Part shown: positions 5,546 to 9,409 of the stretch, piece by piece
How the letters are laid out: each line of letters starts with the position of its first letter
How positions within the stretch are numbered: the first letter of the stretch is position 1
Made by a program: the position numbers and the translations under genes
NCBI GenBank assembly: GCA_964497475.1
Contig: CAZCDM010000095.1
Coordinates: 1-9,409 of the forward strand
From: CAZCDM01 sp964497475
GTDB lineage: Bacteria; Planctomycetota; Phycisphaerae; SM23-33
DNA: 9,409 bases
Reading direction: 5' to 3'
The notes under the pieces: generated by a model
Database searches by the model: none
Seen by the model: only the letters and a program-made list of their open reading frames with translations
Told to the model about the DNA's origin: nothing

Positions 5546-7482
5546 CGCACCGGGTCGGGAATGTAGCCGGTCATCAACGAGTCGCTCGGTGGTGCGATCG
5601 GCCGACGGAGGCGGATGAGGTAGATCGTGCCATAATTTTCCAGCTCGATCGGCTGGCTGCTGCGCACACGGACCTCCCCGAGCGATTCGGGCACCATCTC
5701 GAAGCGGTGTTTGACGCCGTCCAGCCGGACCTTGTACTGCCCCGCCTGGTCGGTCGGCCGATACGCCCCGACCGACAGCAGCCCGTGATCGGTGATGACC
5801 AGCCAATCGACCTGCGGGGCGCCGAAGGGGTTGGCTCGGTTTGCGCCGTACCCGGTCGCCGGTACGCCGAACCGCCGCAGGTAGACCTCCGTGCCCATTT
5901 TTTCCGACGACAGCGTCAGGAAGGGCTCATCGCCGATCTCGGCGGCGACCTTGGCGGCGAATTGCTGCATCACCTCGCCGTCGCCCGTCCGGGCCGAGCG
6001 GCTCCACAGATGGCTGTAGAGCGAGAGCACGCCCAGTGAGCAGAGTACGATCACCCAGCCGGTGACCAGCAACCGCTTGCGACGCACCGCGAGGATATTG
6101 ACGATCAGCCCGGCCAGGCCGGCGACCGGCAAGATGCCCAGAACAATCCACGTCGCCGGGGCGATGCGCTCCGGGCCGGGCAGCTTCTCGCCCAGCTCGC
6201 CCGGTAGCAAGCCGGCAAAGAAGTAGCACAGCGGAATCACGATGATCGCCCCGGCCAGGGCGAAGCCCGTCGCCTGGACGATCCGCCGGAGGTGCTTGCC
6301 GACGCGCCCTGCATACCGCTCGGGCCGGGCCAGCTCGACCGTCGCCCACCCGGCCAGCAAGGCCACCGCCGGATAGCACGGCAGGAGATAGTCCGGTCGG
6401 AACCCGCTGGGAATCGCAAAGGCCAGCACCGTCACCGCAATCCACCACAGCGGCAGGGCCGTCGAAGAAGCCGCCGCGAACCATCGTTTCGGATGCACCA
6501 GCAGCAGCGCCGCCCCGGCTGCGATTGCCGCCGGCAGGGTGTTGTAGTACAGCCAGACCACCGCCGGCACGCTGCAGCTGTGCGGGGCATACTCGCCCTC
6601 GCCGGTGATACGCTGGACGACCTCGCGGTAGACCGTCCCGCGGAAGGCGTCGCCGCCGACGTGCAGCATCGCCCACCACAGCGGGATCGACACGCCCACC
6701 ATCGCAAGCAGCCCCCAGCCCAGATGCACCTGCCGCATCACCCGCCACGCCCGAGCCAGCACGAGCTGGGCCGCTGCCTTGAGCTTCGCCGAAAACCCGC
6801 CTGCCTCCCCCGCCGGCGGGGCATGCGAAAACCCCTCGGCAAAGCACCCGGCCAGTGCGAACAGCCCGCCCACCACCGCCAGGTTCACCAGCCCCCAGCC
6901 CTTGGTGATGGCTGCGGCGATCATGCCCACCCACAGCGCCACCGCCCAGGCCCATCGGCCCGGTCGGGCGGGGTGAAACGTCAGCCGGTCCGCGCAGAAA
7001 ATGCAAAAGCCGATCCAGAACGCCAGCAGCATATCCGTCGTGGCCAGGTAGATCAGCTTGTTCATCTGCAGGCAGCTGAGCCAGTAGCCCACGGCCAGCA
7101 GGGCGGCCGATCGGCTGAACCACCGCAGCCCCAGCAGGTAGGTCAGCACCGCCAGACCCGCCGCGGCCAGTACCGATGGCAGGCGGAAGACGAAGTCGTT
7201 CCACGCGCCGCTCAGCCGGGCCAGGCCCGTCAGCATCCAGGCGTAGAGTTGCGGCTTGCGGGCGGGCGCGCCCTCGGCAAAGATCTTCGGCAGAATGTAG
7301 CTGCCGCCGTTGAAGTGGTCGACGCTGGCGCGGATCTGAAGGAACTGTGCGTAGCGGGGCGTGTTGACCGGGGCCGAGGCGCGCAGCAGGATCGCGGCGG
7401 CAGTAATCGCCAGAACGAGGAGGACGTCCGCAGCGCGAATACGGGCGGGTTCAGCCGGGCCATGCCAGGTCGTGGAAGTCAT
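5542..7482 (-). CDS. ArnT/PMT-like GT-C glycosyltransferase with altered first-loop acidic residues
   Basis: A 646-residue polytopic protein. An N-terminal hydrophobic helix (about 17-34) is followed by the first external loop, ten or more further membrane segments, and a soluble C-terminal domain of about 150 residues. It matches the GT39/ArnT group, which moves a sugar from a polyprenyl-phosphate carrier to lipid A or protein on the outer face of the inner membrane. Shared features are RYAQ (43-46), KPQLYAWM (76-83), TTDMLLAF (148-155) and TKG (193-195). Oddly, the conserved acidic pair before RYA (DE in ArnT) reads Asn40-Thr41, and the residue before KP is Arg75 where Glu is usual. The ATG at 7482 lies 31 bases after the rpoN stop; the ribosome site is weak (GGGCGG), and a promoter six bases upstream suggests leaderless translation. 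The acceptor is unknown. Confidence 0.87.
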   Translation of the reverse strand: MTSTTWHGPAEPARIRAADVLLVLAITAAAILLRASAPVNTPRYAQFLQIRASVDHFNGGSYILPKIFAEGAPARKPQLYAWMLTGLARLSGAWNDFVFRLPSVLAAAGLAVLTYLLGLRWFSRSAALLAVGYWLSCLQMNKLIYLATTDMLLAFWIGFCIFCADRLTFHPARPGRWAWAVALWVGMIAAAITKGWGLVNLAVVGGLFALAGCFAEGFSHAPPAGEAGGFSAKLKAAAQLVLARAWRVMRQVHLGWGLLAMVGVSIPLWWAMLHVGGDAFRGTVYREVVQRITGEGEYAPHSCSVPAVVWLYYNTLPAAIAAGAALLLVHPKRWFAAASSTALPLWWIAVTVLAFAIPSGFRPDYLLPCYPAVALLAGWATVELARPERYAGRVGKHLRRIVQATGFALAGAIIVIPLCYFFAGLLPGELGEKLPGPERIAPATWIVLGILPVAGLAGLIVNILAVRRKRLLVTGWVIVLCSLGVLSLYSHLWSRSARTGDGEVMQQFAAKVAAEIGDEPFLTLSSEKMGTEVYLRRFGVPATGYGANRANPFGAPQVDWLVITDHGLLSVGAYRPTDQAGQYKVRLDGVKHRFEMVPESLGEVRVRSSQPIELENYGTIYLIRLRRPIAPPSDSLMTGYIPDPVR

Positions 7483-7488
7483 CCGCCC

Positions 7489-7517
7489 ATTATCGCCAGC
7501 CGGCCGGAGTGGCTCAA
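7489..7517 (-). promoter_or_regulatory. Candidate leaderless promoter of the glycosyltransferase gene
   Basis: On the minus strand TTGAGC (7512-7517), a 17-base spacer and GATAAT (7489-7494) fit a sigma-70 promoter. The -35 overlaps the TGA stop of rpoN, and the -10 ends only six bases before the ATG at 7482, so transcription should begin at or next to the start codon. The gene could also be co-transcribed from rpoN. Confidence 0.45.
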
Positions 7518-9052
7518 TACGCTTTGCGTTTGCGGGCGGGGGGAATGTCCATCAGCCCGCGATATTTCGCGACGGTGCGGCGGGCGATGTCGATGCCGGC
7601 CTTGTTGAGTTCCTCGGCCAGGGCGTCGTCGGAGAGGGGCTTGGATTTGTCCTCGTTGTCGACGATCTCCTGGAGCTTGACCTTCACGGCGTCCCAGCTC
7701 ATGTCCTCGCCGGCGGCGGTTTTCGTCCCGCCGGAAAAAAACATCCGCAGCGGCACGATGCCCCGCGGCGTCTGGACGTATTTGTCGGCCACGGCCCGGC
7801 TGACGGTGGCCACGTGGACGTCGACCTTCGCGGCGATGTCAGCCATCGGCAGGGGCTTGAGCGCTTCGGCGCCCTGGTCGAGGAAGTCCCGCTGGACCTG
7901 GAAGACCTCCTCGGTCACGCGGCGGATGGTGTTCCGGCGCTGCTGGATGGCCTCGATGAGCCACTCGGCCGAGCGGATGTTCCGCCGAAGGAACTGCTTG
8001 GTGGCCGCGTCGGCATTTTTGCTGCGGGCCTGCCGCTGGTACTGCTCGTTGATGGTCAGTCCGGGGATGTACTCATCGGCCATCTGCACGACGAGGTGCC
8101 CGTCGTCGTCGATCTCGACGATGACGTCGGGCGTGACGGCCGGGGCGGCCGACTGGCCGATCAGCAGGCCGGGCCTGGGGTTGAGGTGGCTGAGCACGTC
8201 AATGCCGGCCTTGACCTCGTCGATCGAGAGATGCAGCTTGCGGGCGATTTGCGGCAGGCGGTTCATCTCGATGTCGCGCAGAAAGTCGGCGGCGAGTTTG
8301 CGTGCGGTTTCGACAACCGGGCCGGCAGCATTTTCGCGGTCGAGCTGGAGCAGGAGACACTGGCCGAGGTCGGCTGCGCCCACGCCGGCCGGGTCGAGCG
8401 TCTGGATCAGCGACAGCGCCTGCTTGAAGGTCTGCTCATCCAGCCGGGCCGGGGGAACCTCCTCCGGCAGATCGCCGCCGGCCGGTTGGCCGAGGTCGTC
8501 GGCCTCGCCCATCGTCTCGAGCATCACCTGCGAGATCGGCGTGCGGAGGTAGCCGTCGGCGTCGACGTAGTCGATGAGTACCGTGCCGGCGGCCTTGACG
8601 GGCGGCTCGGCTTCGATGAACCGCCACTGCTCGTGGAGATATTCGTTGAGCGTCTCGTCCGGGGCGGCGGTGTTGGCCATGGCTTCGAGCTTGCGGTCCG
8701 GCTCGCCGTCGTAGCTCGACGCGCTCGGCGCCGGCGGCGATTCGTCGATCCACTCGCTGCCGTACTCGTTGGTCATCTCGTCGAGTCGGCTGAAGTCCTC
8801 GGCGTTATTGCCCCGCTCGTCGACCACCATCGTCCGCTCGCCGCGGTCGTCGGCGTAGCTCTCAGCCGGCTCGGCCGGCTCGTCGCCCGCGTTCTCCTGC
8901 ACTTCGAGAACGGGGTTGGAGACCAGTTCGGCGTCGATCCGTTCCAGCAGCGCCAGGGCCGGCAGCTGGAGAATCTCCATGGCCTGGATGATGCGCGGAG
9001 ACATCCGCATCTCCTGGCCCATGCGAAGTTGTTGGGATTGGTCGAGTCGCAC
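7514..9052 (-). CDS. rpoN: RNA polymerase sigma-54 factor
   Basis: Sigma-54 directs RNA polymerase to -24/-12 promoters, which open only with an ATP-driven enhancer-binding activator. All regions are present in 512 residues. Region I (1-50) is Gln/Leu-rich (QSQQLRMGQEMRMSPRIIQA). Region II (51-130) is acidic and unusually long. The core-binding part includes TLNEYLHEQ, IDYVDADGYLR and LDPAGVGAADLGQCLLLQL. The helix-turn-helix (403-430) has VDVHVATVSRAVADKY and TPRGI, and the RpoN box ARRTVAKYR spans 490-498. The usual length is near 480; the surplus lies in region II and in a Gly/Pro/acidic stretch at 179-205. The start is GTG at 9050-9052, with TAAGGA six bases upstream. The following gene is the ArnT-like transferase, not the lptB, hpf or ptsN neighbours common in Proteobacteria. 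No enhancer-binding protein is in the window. Confidence 0.97.
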   Translation of the reverse strand: MRLDQSQQLRMGQEMRMSPRIIQAMEILQLPALALLERIDAELVSNPVLEVQENAGDEPAEPAESYADDRGERTMVVDERGNNAEDFSRLDEMTNEYGSEWIDESPPAPSASSYDGEPDRKLEAMANTAAPDETLNEYLHEQWRFIEAEPPVKAAGTVLIDYVDADGYLRTPISQVMLETMGEADDLGQPAGGDLPEEVPPARLDEQTFKQALSLIQTLDPAGVGAADLGQCLLLQLDRENAAGPVVETARKLAADFLRDIEMNRLPQIARKLHLSIDEVKAGIDVLSHLNPRPGLLIGQSAAPAVTPDVIVEIDDDGHLVVQMADEYIPGLTINEQYQRQARSKNADAATKQFLRRNIRSAEWLIEAIQQRRNTIRRVTEEVFQVQRDFLDQGAEALKPLPMADIAAKVDVHVATVSRAVADKYVQTPRGIVPLRMFFSGGTKTAAGEDMSWDAVKVKLQEIVDNEDKSKPLSDDALAEELNKAGIDIARRTVAKYRGLMDIPPARKRKAY

Positions 9053-9087
9053 GAAACGTCCTTACGGGGTGATGATCTATCTATCGG

Positions 9088-9132
9088 TTTGCCGGCTAGG
9101 CAAATTGTATGACATCGTGGGGCAACGTACAA
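9088..9132 (-). promoter_or_regulatory. Candidate rpoN promoter with a palindrome at the start site
   Basis: On the minus strand TTGTAC (9127-9132), a 17-base spacer and TACAAT (9104-9109) precede rpoN by a leader of about 45 bases. A perfect palindrome TTTGCC-GGCTA-GGCAAA (9088-9104) touches the -10 and covers the predicted start site, a usual place for a repressor operator. It could also be a short hairpin at the 5' end of the mRNA. Confidence 0.45.
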
Positions 9133-9162
9133 CGTCCGATGCCTGGCGGGGAACGTAAACGG

Positions 9163-9197
9163 CAAGAAACAAGAGACAAGAAACAAGAAACAAGAAC
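9163..9197. repeat. Heptameric tandem repeat, consensus CAAGAAA, five units
   Basis: Five adjoining 7-base units read CAAGAAA, CAAGAGA, CAAGAAA, CAAGAAA and CAAGAAC. All purines except the leading C lie on the plus strand. The array ends where the copy B hairpin begins. It is a different family from the ATCCGAA array near 1050 but has the same period. Confidence 0.85.
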
Positions 9198-9198
9198 A

Positions 9199-9237
9199 CC
9201 CCCATCCCATAATGGATTGAATTTTGATGGATGGGGG
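9199..9237 (+). other. Stem-loop at the head of the leader repeat, copy B
   Basis: CCCCCATCC (9199-9207) pairs perfectly with GGATGGGGG (9229-9237) around a 21-base AT-rich loop. In copy A the stem is cut to seven pairs by a C-to-A change outside the 178-base identity. There is no T-run, so it is not an intrinsic terminator. Being upstream of the ribosome site by about 36 bases, it could stabilise or regulate the mRNA. Confidence 0.5.
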
Positions 9238-9378
9238 CATTGGGCGCAATAGGCAAGCGGGTCGGCATGGCTGGGAGGCTGCATGTCGATTCGCATTTTC
9301 GCCGCGGTGCATTTCTGGGGCGGTTCTGGCGGGCTTTGGGGCGTATTCTTCGGCGGTGTGATTCAACTATCCGGCTGC
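9201..9378 (+). repeat. 178-base leader/signal-peptide repeat, copy B
   Basis: This is the inverted partner of copy A (2858-3035), differing at four positions. It has the same order on the plus strand: hairpin, leader, GGGAGG (9273-9278), the ATG at 9283 and 32 codons ending in the lipobox-like Cys codon at 9376-9378. Both hairpin ends face inward towards the 6.2 kb between the copies, and both ORFs read outward. Confidence 0.95.
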
Positions 9379-9409
9379 ACAAAACTCGCCAATCCGGGCA
9401 AACAGGGCT
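9283..9409 (+). CDS. Partial ORF with repeat-encoded signal-like N-terminus, cut by the window edge
   Basis: The frame opens at the ATG at 9283, four bases after GGGAGG, and is still open at the last base, giving 42 codons. Residues 1-32 are identical in protein sequence to those of the PEP-CTERM mini-gene and end in Leu-Ser-Gly-Cys. After that the frame continues TKLANPGKQG, unrelated to the other copy. If the Cys is lipidated this would be a lipoprotein, but the n-region has a single Arg and the core is rich in Gly and Trp, so that is uncertain. The product is unknown; the frame may close soon after the edge. Confidence 0.5.
   Translation, partial: MSIRIFAAVHFWGGSGGLWGVFFGGVIQLSGCTKLANPGKQG

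Noticed and set aside
7361..9112. Open frame of 583 codons on the plus strand
   Set aside because: It is antisense to rpoN, whose motifs are complete; the translation is a low-complexity Asp/Val/Gly/Leu-rich shadow.
9163..9197. Possible CRISPR-like array
   Set aside because: Units are 7 bases, contiguous and without spacers; no cas gene is present.
9208..9213. CATAAT in the repeat as a -10 box for the repeat ORF
   Set aside because: No -35 lies at 16-18 bases in either copy, and it falls in the hairpin loop; a promoter inside the repeat could not be supported.

Overview
The window looks like chromosomal DNA from a GC-rich, Gram-negative-type bacterium, most likely a member of the Planctomycetota (perhaps Phycisphaerae-like). 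This is an inference. It rests on a PEP-CTERM sorting tail ending in an Arg/Lys cluster, lipoprotein and envelope genes, a LeuC of the 'MGMT.EKIL' type, heptameric and decameric tandem repeats in the gaps between genes, and long antisense open frames typical of high GC. No rRNA, tRNA, CRISPR array, transposase or phage gene was seen.

Layout from left to right: a tRNase Z-like metallo-beta-lactamase-fold hydrolase (minus); a divergent MATE-family exporter (plus); a 70-codon PEP-CTERM mini-gene (minus) with a textbook intrinsic terminator; a small lipoprotein (plus); a 3-isopropylmalate dehydratase large subunit, leuC (minus); a stand-alone LAB_N membrane protein (plus); an ArnT/PMT-like GT-C glycosyltransferase (minus); rpoN, sigma-54 (minus), 31 bases upstream of the glycosyltransferase; and the start of an ORF (plus) that runs off the right edge. 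Genes are tightly packed. Two convergent pairs have stop codons 1 base apart or overlapping, and no gap between genes exceeds about 230 bases.

The most unusual structure is a 178-base repeat present twice in inverted orientation (2858-3035 and 9201-9378, 174/178 identical, no gaps). Each copy holds a hairpin-forming leader, a strong Shine-Dalgarno site and the first 32 codons of an ORF that ends in a lipobox-like Leu-Ser-Gly-Cys. Identity stops exactly after the Cys codon. One copy then runs into a PEP-CTERM tail and the other into an unrelated sequence. Both differences inside the shared coding part are synonymous. This looks like a dispersed 'leader plus signal-peptide' cassette joined to different tails. 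I do not recognise it as a named element.

Functionally, several genes concern the cell envelope (lipoprotein, LAB_N protein, ArnT-like transferase, exporter, PEP-CTERM protein). leuC belongs to leucine synthesis and has no leuD beside it here. Sigma-70-like promoter candidates with 17-18 base spacers can be drawn upstream of most genes. All promoter calls are by eye only.
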